Source: Sebastes aleutianus (lineage: Eukaryota > Chordata > Actinopteri > Perciformes > Sebastidae). From it: 64,000 bases of DNA. The stretch is from contig CAKAKS010000068.1 in NCBI GenBank assembly GCA_916700875.1, forward strand, positions 32,314,127-32,378,126, written 5' to 3'. Below, one piece after another: positions 54,060 through 64,000 of the stretch. Under the pieces are notes generated by a model. The model saw only the letters and a list, made by a program, of their open reading frames with translations. It was not told the origin of the DNA and did no database searches. A program made the translations under genes and the position numbers. The first letter of the stretch is position 1; each line of letters opens with the position of its first letter.

Positions 54060-54320
54060 GAATGTGCAACATTTCAGGAGATCTATCAGCACGATTAGCA
54101 GAAACGGATTATAATATTCATAAGTATGTTTTCTCGCTCCAAACTTACGCAAAATGTTGGCGAGGAAAAACTTTCATGGCCATTTTCAACGGGGTTCCTT
54201 GACTGCTGACCTCAAGATATGTGAATGTAAATGGGTTCTATGGGTACCAACGAGTCTCCCCTTTACAGACATGCCCACTTTATGATAATCACATGCAGTT
54301 TGGGGCAAGTCATAGTCGGT
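54060..54320. repeat. Interspersed fragments, including hAT-like family
   Basis: 54060-54135 shares AACATTTCAGGAGATYTAT and TTAGCAGAAA with 37450-37530. 54150-54315 matches the hAT-like internal fragment at 45120-45300, including TTTGGGGCAAGTCAT at the end. Confidence 0.65.
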
Positions 54321-54324
54321 AAAG

Positions 54325-54720
54325 GTTTCGGGTAAAAGCTTCATCAGGGTCATCAGGTGGGCCCACAACACCTCTAGAGGGCTTATCTGCGACATCTGGC
54401 GTCCCAGATGTGCCCCCCCCTCTGCTTATACCCCTTCTGATGCCGCTGGTGTTATTTTGGGTCCCAGGTGTCGTCTCTCCTATTAATCCAGAGCCACCGA
54501 CTTGCCTGCTCGGCAGCACTTGAGAGGGCTCTGATGGCTTGGCGTTGGTCTTGGCCTCGGATTCCCGTGTCCTTAAGTAGCCCGATAGTTGACTTGCCTA
54601 CGAAGCCTCAGCGTACTGAAGGCTCTTGTGTTCGTAGGGCCTCCACCACAGCATCCTTCCGGGGCATAGTAAGCTCTGTGATGTAGATGGTGTGAAGTTA
54701 AGAGGACCAAAGAAGCACGA
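54325..54720 (-). pseudogene. Probable decayed retroelement coding fragment
   Basis: On - a 69-residue frame (54519-54310) reads as a Gly/Pro/Thr-rich stretch with GVVGPPDDPDEAF near its end, and the adjoining DNA has coding-like composition without splice signals. It looks like a piece of a mobile-element polyprotein, but I do not recognise the family and no reverse-transcriptase motif is visible. Confidence 0.3.
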
Positions 54721-55677
54721 GACCTGGTCTGAGGTTAGTAACGGCGATCTCAGAGCCTTTGATTCAGATCCGCCGATAACTTGCAGTCTCGTGCCTCTCC
54801 AAGCTGGCAGGTATCTGACTTCAATGTACAAAACATGTTCAAAACATACAGAAAACAAAACACCGTGGATGACTTTTTACAAAATCTGTATTTGCCAAAA
54901 AAAAAGTAAAATTTGCAAAGTGAAGTCTATATTTTTTTTTTTGTTTTTTTTACAATACCAGTGAAATTTACAAAACAAGATGGTGCAGGAACGCTTGTTG
55001 CAATCTGATGTTTGACAAATTATGTCGTCTACACTGCAACAAAATCAGCTTTTAAACAAAAAGAGGCGAGACAATGAAAATCATAACAGTTTTTTTGTCA
55101 CATTTTATAGCGCAGGCTGGTTGGTCAGTAGATGCAAGTCCTAAGAACTACTCACTTAACCGGACAATCCCCCAAAATGTCAAGATGCTGCAAAGCAAGG
55201 CACTGAACCCTGAACAGCAGCACTGGAGCTGCTCATTGGCGATTAATGAAGAAATCAACTGAAAGCTTTGGGAAGCTCTGGTAAACTGAGGTGAGAAGAG
55301 CGCCGACTTTGAGGCAATCTGAAGTGGTCTCGACAGGAATGTGAATGAGAGCCGTCAACGTTTTAGCCAAAAGAAGATCCACTTGTACATACAAAGACTT
55401 TTTCAGATGTGTGAGATGAGAAGCGTCATGGAAGTCTCCTTTCTCCATCTCTAACAGTCGTAGTGTCGAGTCGGAACCGCAATCCGTCTAGTAGTGATTG
55501 TAAATGTTAAGGCAGGAACTCACACAGACAGCAGCAGAATAAAAAACTTAGCTACAGTCTACCGAACAGTCAATCAGTCCTCAGGTAAACACATTTTCAC
55601 ATCGATAATCAAAGAAACTGATCTAATGTGGGATGAGGAATAACAAGAAGTCTAAGTGTGTAGTACCACAGTGTGGT

Positions 55678-55715
<38 letters not shown>

Positions 55716-56560
55716 GGCTCGCTGTACATTATTATTCCTTACATAGCAGGAGGTTCTCCCCTTCATTATAGTCTATTAGTTGTCAATCCCCAAATAGTGT
55801 TTACCTTTATTAAAAATATAGTAAGTAAGTGATGAATCAATATGTGCAGATTCAATATTCTAATTTGAGATCTTCACCTGATTGTCGTTCAGCTCAGCTT
55901 TTATAACTTTTAGGACCTAATGATTTAAATAAGGGTTATTAAAGTGTTCGTACTGGGAAGTTGATTTACCTTAAAAAAAAAGTATCCGCTGAGTGACAGA
56001 CGCCTCTTTCCCAATGTAAGTCTATGGGGAAAAGTCTTTTTGGGCCCAATGGCATCACGTGACGGACACGGATGTTGTAGTACCGCCGTTTGGCCACTAG
56101 GAAAACTGGGATCAACAACCAGAGCTGTTCCTGGGGGCTTGAAGTAGGCGAGGGCGGAGAAAATAAAAAACTGGGACAATCACCAATCCTGCTTTTGATT
56201 TCGATGGTCAAAATCGGAAGTTCATTTCGATCGATTTAGAATCGAAATCGTGACACCCCTAGTAAGCAGCCGAGGACACAAAGTAGAAAAACACCTACTT
56301 TAGCAGGAATTTCTTCTGAGTGAATGATGAACCAACGTTCACCTGCGGTGGCACGTAAACATGAACAACACATGTTTATAGGAAATGGAAACTACATTTT
56401 CTCTGCTCCCACTGGTGCTAAAAGTTCATAACTACAACTTCAAGTTACAGACAACGACGCCTGGAAGGAAGCGTTTTCACTGAAGCGTACTGCTGCTATT
56501 ATGCTCCTCTTCCAACAAGTGTAGCTACACAACATGAATAAACAGTAAGAGTGGCTTTAG
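54721..56560. other. Spacer or pak4 3' flank, no exon seen; (TA)n at 55680-55713
   Basis: Largely unique-looking sequence with an (AT)n microsatellite at 55680-55713 and an interspersed fragment at about 55985-56250 (GACAGACGCCTCTTTCCCAA, ATGGCATCACGTGACGG). Part could be pak4 3' UTR, but no convincing poly(A) signal could be chosen. Confidence 0.4.
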
Positions 56561-56795
56561 TTCTCCGACCATAGCTGGCTGTGCTTTGCAGGAATTATCA
56601 ACAATGTTAGAAAACTACTTTAAAAAGCCTTCCTCCTACTCTTCGTACGTACAAGGCCTCACAGTCGTTGTTTTCGATGTGTTCGCTGTGTCAGCAGGAG
56701 TTACACTGTACACGACAACGAGAACAGCGAGCGCGCTACGCCATCCAGAACACGTCCACCACCTCCCTCCTGTTCAGTTGCAGTCTTGACTTTTA

Positions 56796-57391
56796 ACACT
56801 TTATAATAATAATAACCATCATTAATAAATGGTAAATTGATAGTTATATTTGATTTTGAATCAATAATTCTGAATTTGAATTAATAATTATAATTAATGA
56901 TTTTTACTAATTATTAGTAATGCGATCATTTCTGTTATTTTATTTGTGTGACATGAAATATAATTAGTTTATAAATTATATATTGTATCATATCTAATAA
57001 GAGACGATAACAATTACATTCTGATTACATTAATAAACTATTTATTGTTGCACACATTATAACATTTTATATACTATATTTAGTATTTGTTAATGATAAG
57101 CCAAATGATTTGTAAACTTTCAAGAAATAGTTTATAAAACATCTATAAACATTACATAGATAGATGGACCAGAAACCAAATTATTAACCATTTACAAATT
57201 ATTAACTATCTGTGTAAATAACCATTTAACATAGTATTATAATATATAATAAGAGTTATATACTGTATATTTATAACTCATACTTATATTATGTCATATT
57301 TGTTAACAGTAAAATAACTATTACTATACTATAGTAAAGTTTAATTAACTATCAATTTACCATTAATTATTTATGGTAATTATAAAGTGTT
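56796..57391. mobile_element. A/T-rich MITE with about 45-bp inverted ends
   Basis: Left AACACTTTATAAT...AATGGTAAATTGATAGTTA and right TAACTATCAATTTACCATTA...ATTATAAAGTGTT mirror each other. The interior is almost all A/T with several smaller palindromes. Confidence 0.8.
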
Positions 57392-59334
57392 ATCTGACTT
57401 TAGAAGACGTCATCTCAGGGCGCTTTAACAAACCGCAGATACTTTTGGTTTGGTTTCTCAGTGCACAAAGTAAAGCGGACCAAATATAACATTAAGTTGC
57501 TGAGGGGCGTTTACGAAGGAGCGGATTTATATTTTTTTCGTCTTGAGAGCTGCCACTTCTATGCAGGAGATCACAGACATTGATGTATTGCTGTTTTAAG
57601 TTTTTTCACTTTGACTCGGCGCTGATCTACTGTGAGTTTATCTGAAATTACTTCATAGACGTCACTATTTTTGAGGACTTTTATTAAGAGTATTCTGTCA
57701 GTTCTCTTCGGCCCAGATGTCAAGCAAACATCAAACTTCTGCAGAAGTCCAGGTGAGCCCTCTCCCACTCATGTTAACCTGTCGTTTACCTGTGTACCAT
57801 CTGTTGCTGAGTAGTGGAAGCGTTTTCCTTTATCTTTTAGAAATAAAGCACTCGCACCGTGAGGTGGATTCAGCAGCGCTCTGCCAGAAGCATCAACCAG
57901 GAAATCCAACATTAGTCGGTTCAACAGCAGAACGTGACAGCAGGCCGTTTACTGAAAACAACAGCCGCTGTGTGTTTGTTGAAGGAGAGCGATGACGTTA
58001 CGAGGAAGCTGTCGTGCAATACAGAATAAAAACAACTCACTGATTGCCTAAAAAGCAGCTCAAGTTGATTTTCTACCAAAGAAGAGTCATTAGTTTGTGA
58101 CGTGAGTTACCTCTACCAGCTACCGACTCTTCTAAAACACTACGGCGAAAATAGAAAGAACGTTAAAACGGGGGTACGATTTTTATCAGTTTTGTTTTTT
58201 CATGTTTCTGTTAAACCTTTCCTGCTCGTCTCGGTTCATGGTCAACACGTCACGTCTGGTCTAAAAAATAAAAAAAATAAATGAAATGTCTAGTGTCTAT
58301 TATCTGGAATCAACCGGGAGTGCAGCTTCTATCTCTCATCGACAGTGCTTCAATAATCATCACATCTCGCTCTAAAATTAACAAAGAAATAAATCATAAT
58401 AATAATAATAATAATAATAATAAAACAATCACAAAATAGAGATAGCAAAACATCAAAACTGATATATCTCTCTATGTTCATCGTACTTACACAGGAAAAT
58501 AAGGAGGAAATAAGAGGAAAATTCATCTGTTTAAAAAACCCCACAACTCCAGTGTTTACCTTTTGACTTAGTGTTTGTTTGCTTGTTTACAACAGGAAGC
58601 TAGTATTTATATGGCTACAAAATAAAGACTCATTTCTGGGTCAAAAGATTTCCTCCCTCAGTAGTAAAGTTCTGGGTGTGATGAGGACCGAGTCTGGGAT
58701 CCGTCCGCGGGAGAAGTCTTCGTAGTGAGAAAATTTCCAGACCGTCAAATAGTAGTGAGATTAAAAATGTGGCTCCGCACAGTCTCTAAAATCCGCCGCC
58801 GGCTCCTTCAAAGCATCCGATTGGTGTGCAAAACCTCACCGTCACACGTAAAATCCAGGTAAGGTCCAAATGGAGAAATAAAAACAGCCACAATCGTTCC
58901 AGGTCTTCAATTAAAACAAAACGTTTAAATGAAATCGGCTAAAATCACTCGACAGGCAAAGTTCTCTGCTCTCACGCACATGTATGAGCCATGAAACACC
59001 GTCATGAACAGTGTTGCCAACATACATACATGTACACACACACACACACATGTACACACACACACACACACATGTACACAAACACACGGACACAGACACA
59101 CACACACACACAGCCTTATTGCCTCTTATTAAGGGAATACTCTCCCTCGGTTCAATGATTCACATAAGAAAATAAGAATACTCCTGCACACCGGTTTACA
59201 CTCTGCAGCTCTTTCTGAGAGCAGGACCTCTCCGATCCGTGACCTCTGACCCCCCCGTGGGCCGCCTCTCTGTGTGCAGGAGTATTCTGTTCCGTCTGAA
59301 CCTGCAGAGTCTGGAGGTCTCAGTGTCACCGGTC
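57392..59334. other. pak4: pak4 3' flank / possible 3' UTR with microsatellites
   Basis: No coding exon recognised. A (TAA)n run is at 58397-58424 and (CA)n runs with TGTACACA interruptions at 59034-59114. The sequence next to the stop codon (59334 leftwards) should begin the pak4 3' UTR. Confidence 0.4.
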
Positions 59335-62300
59335 TCATCTCATCCTGTTCTGCCTCATCAAGGGGACGATGCAGGACGGCGGACCCGCCTTCGTCAGGAA
59401 GGGGTGTTTGAGGATCTCGCTGGCCGACGCCCTCTGAGCCGGGTCTCGCACCAACATCCTGTCCAGGAAGCCCTTGAGCAGAGGGGAGACCTGGGAGAGG
59501 GAGACAAGCGAGCGGGAGAAAACATCCAGGTGTTAATTAGGGATGCTAACCGATAGCTTGACTCAGCGTCTCTGTCGGGCGCATCACCTTCAGCATGCGG
59601 GTTCGGCGTGGCCACCTCCACCGCCTCTCCCAGTCATTGAAACGTGCTTTGAAAATACTCCATTCTATTGATATCTAGGATGTAACAACATGCTGTTTAT
59701 ATTTCAGATCTTTATTTGATAGATTGATTAAATTTCACACGCTCGATCAAATTCTTAACGACCATTAATCGATGGATGATTAATCGTTAACATCCCTACG
59801 CAGGTTATAATCAAACCCTGCAAGTTGTCTTTTCTCTTCCTCTTGTAGAAGCGAAGGATTCTTGTTATAAATCAAAACACTTTTTATGCATCTGATTATG
59901 TTGTTTAGCTAAAGGACACCACAACGTCAAAGGGACAAGTCCAGATGTGTGATGTTATAATGACATCTGCTAACGGTGCTTCGTCTTTGTACCTTGTGCA
60001 GGTTCTTCAGTTTGGGAGGCAGGTTGTCTCGGATCATTTTCATGGCTTTGAGCGGCGGCTCGTTGAAGTACGGCGGCTCCCCGTCCACCATCTCTATGAC
60101 CATGATACCCAGAGACCAGATATCCACCTAGACAGAGAGAGACAGTCAACAAGTAGAAGAGACGTGCTTGTTTACACAACAAATAGCAGTAAATATCCTG
60201 AGGGAAGTGCGAGTATTACCTCTGGTCCATAAGGCAGTCTGGATATGAGCTCTGGTGCCATCCAGTACGGCGTTCCCACCAGAGACTTCCTTCTTTGCAC
60301 TTCCTTCGACACCTGGGCACAGAAACCAAAGTCTGACAGCTTCACCTGGAGACACAGAGAAGAAACAATGAATGTCAGGATTATTTGTCACTTTAAGTAC
60401 AAAACGTAGTGACAAAGAGTTTTTATTAACATCACGTTTGTTTATGTGAGGTTGGAGAAAATACAATAACTCTCTGACATAGCTGACATAACCCTTTAGA
60501 TCTTAACCCACATGTAGATAGAGTTTGAAAGCAGCCGTTGGACCAGTACTGTAGCTACAGAAGACACATGGCCCGTGAGCATTTCTGGTATTGTGACATC
60601 CCTACTTTAAATATAAAATACAAAAAAAAGATGTGTTTCAGCAAAATAAATATTCAGTTTGGGGATCTGAGGCACATCTTATGCTTCATTAGTCAAGGAG
60701 TCCAGCCCATGAAATTTGCTCATTTGCTAATATCCACCCATCTTTCTGAGAAAGTTTGAGCATGGCTGGGTATCTAGATACAGGGAAGCAGCCTTCAGGG
60801 CCGGCTGTTAGCCTTGAGGTGGCTCAAAAAGAGAAATGAAACACACTTGCTGTGAGAACCGGTGCATACTGTACATGTATGAACAACTCTCATACAGTAG
60901 ATGGGACCAGGGTCTGAACTTAGCACCCGCCAGCCGCCAAATGTGGGTAAATTGTTGGCAGTGGCGGGTAAAATCATCAGCAGCATTACCAGCAGTATGA
61001 GCAACATGACTCAGACCCTGCAGGTGGTTTTTGTTTCTGCCTCACAGAGCAGAAGAAGAAGAAGTTGAGTGTCACTGCGAGGCCTGCCTGTCCATGCGTA
61101 CTGCTGCAGGCCACAGCAACTCATAAAATCATGCAACCACAAACACTCAGCTGTCTTCAAAGACGCTGTGGTTGACGTCTTAGCTCATCTTAGTATCACA
61201 TGTGTGACTTGCACACATATGGTAAGGTTGTGCAAGAGACTCAGCAAAACGATCTACATCAGACATCTACATCGGCCTGTACTACGAAGTGAGTTCAACA
61301 TACCCAGAATATCTTCTCGTTATCTGGCTCAACTAACCCTAACAACCGAGATCACGCTCAGCGATCCTACGGTGCTGGTTATCAACTCGGTAAATCAACC
61401 CAGGGTTTCATCATCTGGTTATGTTCACATGAACGGGGCGGTGTTTACAGCATATGACCGATCACAGACATGGACAAGTCTACTGTCAGCAGAGCGGCAC
61501 ATTTTGCAAAGGAAGAGCAAGCTATGATATTCGACAAATACGAAGAAGTTAAACACATAATCCAGACTAAAAGCAACACAGTTGAAGCTGCTAAATGCAG
61601 GAAGGACAGCTGGTAAAAGAAAAAAAAAAATGCCGATGTGTGAATGTGTAAATTAACAGACAAATTAATTTAACAGAATACTCAGCTGTCCTTTCTGCGT
61701 TTCACAATTTAATCTGAGTTGTTTTTAGCCTTGATTATGACTTTAACTTCTTCATATAATATTATCATACGATCCGTGCACCGAGCTCTGATTGGTCAGT
61801 AGGCGGTGCTTTTATACGAGCTGATATCTTATCTGGAACATAACCTGCAGGTTAGGTGTTCAGCATAAGTTACCATGGCGATCCACTGTCGTAGGACGGA
61901 AAACCCAGAGTGAGACCTGAAGTAACCTCTCTAACCCCAAATTACCAAATCATTTACAAAATATGTGATCTTTAGGATCCGACCAATATGAAGAAAGTCA
62001 CGAGTTAAACCGGAAGGTTTGTCTCAACTTTGTTGAAATGGTAAAAGAGTGGTTGAAACCGCAGCTCAGCAGAACCACACATCCATGCAGATTCAGCAAA
62101 TGGGCTTGTGTAATTTGTGTGCACAAATGAAACACTACAGCAGAAACTCAGACCACTTGAACTACACAAGAAGCTGAGTTCCCTTTTGCCCTGGTCTCAC
62201 GGTTCATGGTTCATTTTTTGTGAAAAGCAGAAACGTGTTTGGCAGGCAGGAAGCGATGTGGCACCCGCCTCAGCTCTACAGTAGTGGTTAACAGAGTGGC

Positions 62301-64000
62301 ATTTAGTTCCCTTTTACAACCCAACCTTCCCTTTTATTCTTGTAACACTGGGTGAAGTTCTGTCAGTGGCCTCATTAATGATCGCTGCATGATAATGATG
62401 GCCTACTGGATCATTTAAATGGGACAGATCTGAGTGACACCTGTGCTTGTCCCGCTATGACTAGTCAAAATGTCAGCAGAGAGAATGCTTTTATCCTGCC
62501 TCAGCCACAGTGTTGTGGTTTGACATATATAAAAGCAGATGTGTGCTGCTACTAATTTGAAAAGCAAACTACACTATTCACTTTATATCTGTTATATCAT
62601 CCTGTAGTTTCCCAGTGGTGTTCCGTATGTATTCAAAGCGTTCACATTATTAATAAACTTATTGATTAGCTTACTTTGGTAACCTACGTCACTGCTTTTT
62701 GCCAACAGCTGAGTGGGCGGTTCCATTTGAAAAAAACAGAACAGAACGCAGACCGACCCGCCCTTTAATTATTCTTTAATATCTTTTAATAAAGAGCTCT
62801 GCCTGCCTAAAAAGAACTAAAGATGCAGCTGGAAGCGTGTGGTACATACGCGCCCATCATGAGTGAGGAGGATGGAGTCACTCTTGATGTCTCTGTGGAT
62901 CACTCCCTGTGTGTGGAGGACCGCCAACCCCTTCAGGACCGACAGACACACCGTGGCGATCTGCTCCTCGTTCATCCTGCAGGGGGAAGGAGAGGCAACA
63001 GAGATTTGAAGTTGTTTGTATGAGCGGTTCTTGAGAAACACCACAGGCCTGAACAGGCATGATTTCAACGGGCACTGCACCAGTTTATATGATTCTGAAA
63101 AAGGCCATTCTGCATAAAGAGTACTTTTTAACACTTAAGTATATTTTGATGCTAATACGTATGCATTTTTACTTAAGTAAGATATTGAATGCAGAACTTT
63201 TACTTGTAACAGAGTATTTCTACAATGTGGTATTGCTACTTTTACTGTTTAAAAGATCTGAGTACTTCTTCCTCCACTGATGGTAGTACTGTACATATAT
63301 CTGTGCAGAGCACATTAGACGACACTGCCCCCTTATGGAGGAACAGAGTTTTGGTGGGATTTAATGAGGGAGATACAGAGTAATGGAGGCAGTAATAAGA
63401 AAAAGGGTTTTCATTTCTAATTAAAAGGCTTAAGTCACATGAAAAAATATTATTAAATCAAATATTTAAATACGATTAATCGTAAATTAATCTCACAGTT
63501 TTTAACTGTTCAAAATGTACCTTAAAGGGAGATTTGTCTAGTATTTAATACTCTTATCAACATGGGAGAGGGCAAATATGCTGCCTCCTTCACAACAAGC
63601 TGGTATGACTTAATTGGTACCAATGGATTCATTATGTTTTCTAGTTTTATATGATACCAGTATCTTCACTCTAGCTTTAAAACCTCGGAAAGAACGATCG
63701 CGTTAATGCGTTAAAGAAATTAGTGGCGTTAAAATGAAATTGCGTTAACTTTGACAGCCCTAATGAAAATATATTTATTACATGGAATAAAAGGTCATAT
63801 ATACCCCCCCCCAAAGTTGCGAGGCGCTACGTAAATGACTTGATACACATAAAAAAAGTTTCTCACCTGGTGTGGGTCACAATGTCGGTGAGAGCCCCTC
63901 CCTCCAGGAACTCCATGACGACCCAGAGCTCGTCTCCCACCAGGTAGCTGTTGTACATCTCCACCACGTTCTCATGGTGATAGTCCCGCATGATCACCAC
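59335..64000 (-). CDS. pak4: p21-activated kinase 4, C-terminal kinase exons (5' part outside window)
   Basis: Group II PAK serine/threonine kinase, an effector of Cdc42 that acts on actin, adhesion and survival signalling. Coding exons, 5' to 3': 64000-63867 (starts beyond the window), 62976-62850, 60345-60220, 60127-59993, 59490-59335 (226 codons with stop). In order: hinge region VVMEFLEGGALTDIVTHT, catalytic loop HRDIKSDSILL, DFG in VKLSDFGFCAQ, activation segment RRKSLVGTPYWMAPE with the phospho-acceptor Ser, helix-F region VDIWSLGIMVIEMVDGEPPY, and a C-terminus HPFLTKAGPPSCIVPLMRQ followed by NRMR. The NRMR end and the linker VSPLLKGFLDRMLVRDPAQR fit PAK4 better than PAK5 or PAK6. All key catalytic residues visible here are intact; the Gly-rich loop, ATP-binding Lys and CRIB domain lie outside the window. 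All introns are GT-AG and phases agree. The 2.5 kb intron 62849-60346 carries a Harbinger-type relic. Confidence 0.94.
61270..61640 (+). pseudogene. Relic of a Myb/SANT-like protein from a Harbinger/ISL2EU-type transposon
   Basis: The left end (GGCCTGTACTACGAAGTGAG at 61274) resembles the terminal sequence of ISL2EU-like elements of fish. From an ATG at 61470 a 48-residue frame reads MDKSTV..., then FAKEEQAMIFDKYEEV and IIQTKSNTVEAA, ending ..RKDSW and a stop at 61614-61616. Its acidic-helix start and KRKDSW-like end look like the first helices of Myb/SANT-type DNA-binding domains found in such transposons (NAIF1-like). The rest of the domain is lost to a stop and an A-run. It lies antisense in a pak4 intron. 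A longer 152-residue frame over the same DNA is not the ancestral frame. Confidence 0.55.
63100..63275. repeat. AAAGTAC-family copy in pak4 intron
   Basis: TTTTACTTAAGTAAGATATT, GAACTTTTACTTGTAACAGA, GTGGTATTGCTACTTTTACT and a CTTCTTCCTCCACTGAT right end follow the family pattern. Confidence 0.65.
63440..63765. mobile_element. hAT-like (GGGCTGTCAA family) copy in pak4 intron
   Basis: ATACGATTAATCGTAAATTA, CAAAATGTACCTTAAAGGGA and the right end GCGTTAACTTTGACAGCCCT match the family. The left end is eroded. It lies about 100 bp from the 63867 splice site. Confidence 0.7.

Noticed and set aside
57571..57768. 65-residue charged frame on - downstream of pak4
   Set aside because: No family resemblance, no splice sites, and it lies in the gene's 3' flank.
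59239..59556. 105-residue frame on +
   Set aside because: Antisense to the last pak4 coding exon.
61069..61527. 152-residue frame, the second longest in the window
   Set aside because: It runs through a transposon end and is out of frame with the recognisable Myb/SANT-like relic; no family resemblance.

Overview
The window is nuclear DNA of a vertebrate, most likely a percomorph-type teleost. Coding exons are short and split by introns with GT-AG (once AT-AC) borders. Introns and spacers are full of small inverted-repeat transposons, LINE-tail-like sequences, microsatellites and satellites of the kind common in spiny-rayed fish. There is nothing prokaryotic, no CRISPR array and no operon. 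The longest open frames mostly come from tandem repeats or antisense shadows; the real genes had to be assembled exon by exon.

Layout: (1) 17-204, a U2 spliceosomal snRNA gene, + strand. (2) 1.6-12.7 kb, an srsf7-type SR splicing factor, + strand, seven coding exons, 243 aa (RRM, CCHC zinc knuckle, RS domain), with a strong candidate poison exon in its last intron. (3) 15.7-31.8 kb, hnrnpl, + strand, 13 coding exons, 519 aa, four RRMs. It contains a near-perfect U12-type AT-AC intron, a 1.1 kb minisatellite and a fold-back element in intron 1, and a CA-rich intron 6 with a possible frame-shifting cassette exon. (4) 31.8-39.8 kb, a gene-poor spacer with two large tandem arrays (about 2.3 kb and 0.9 kb). 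(5) 41.2-52.5 kb, a single-sushi, single-pass membrane protein of the SUSD6 type, - strand, 249 aa, with a distant non-coding first exon. (6) 59.3 kb to the right edge, the C-terminal kinase exons of pak4, - strand; its 5' part lies outside the window.

Three of the four gene loci work in pre-mRNA splicing: U2 snRNA in branch-point recognition, SRSF7 in exon definition, and HNRNPL in binding CA-rich RNA. Both protein factors belong to families known to limit their own level by making unproductive transcripts, and both genes here show sequence compatible with that. The order srsf7 > hnrnpl (same strand) resembles human 2p22 (SRSF7, HNRNPLL), while hnrnpl and pak4 share human 19q13.2, so the block looks like part of an old whole-genome-duplication paralogon.

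All exon borders were read by eye from reading frame, splice signals and remembered family sequences. No alignment, RNA data or repeat library was available. I saw no clearly novel system; the most rewarding points are the two candidate autoregulatory exons, the U12 intron, the transposon-within-transposon with a datable empty site, and the minisatellite motif inside the loop of a fold-back element.
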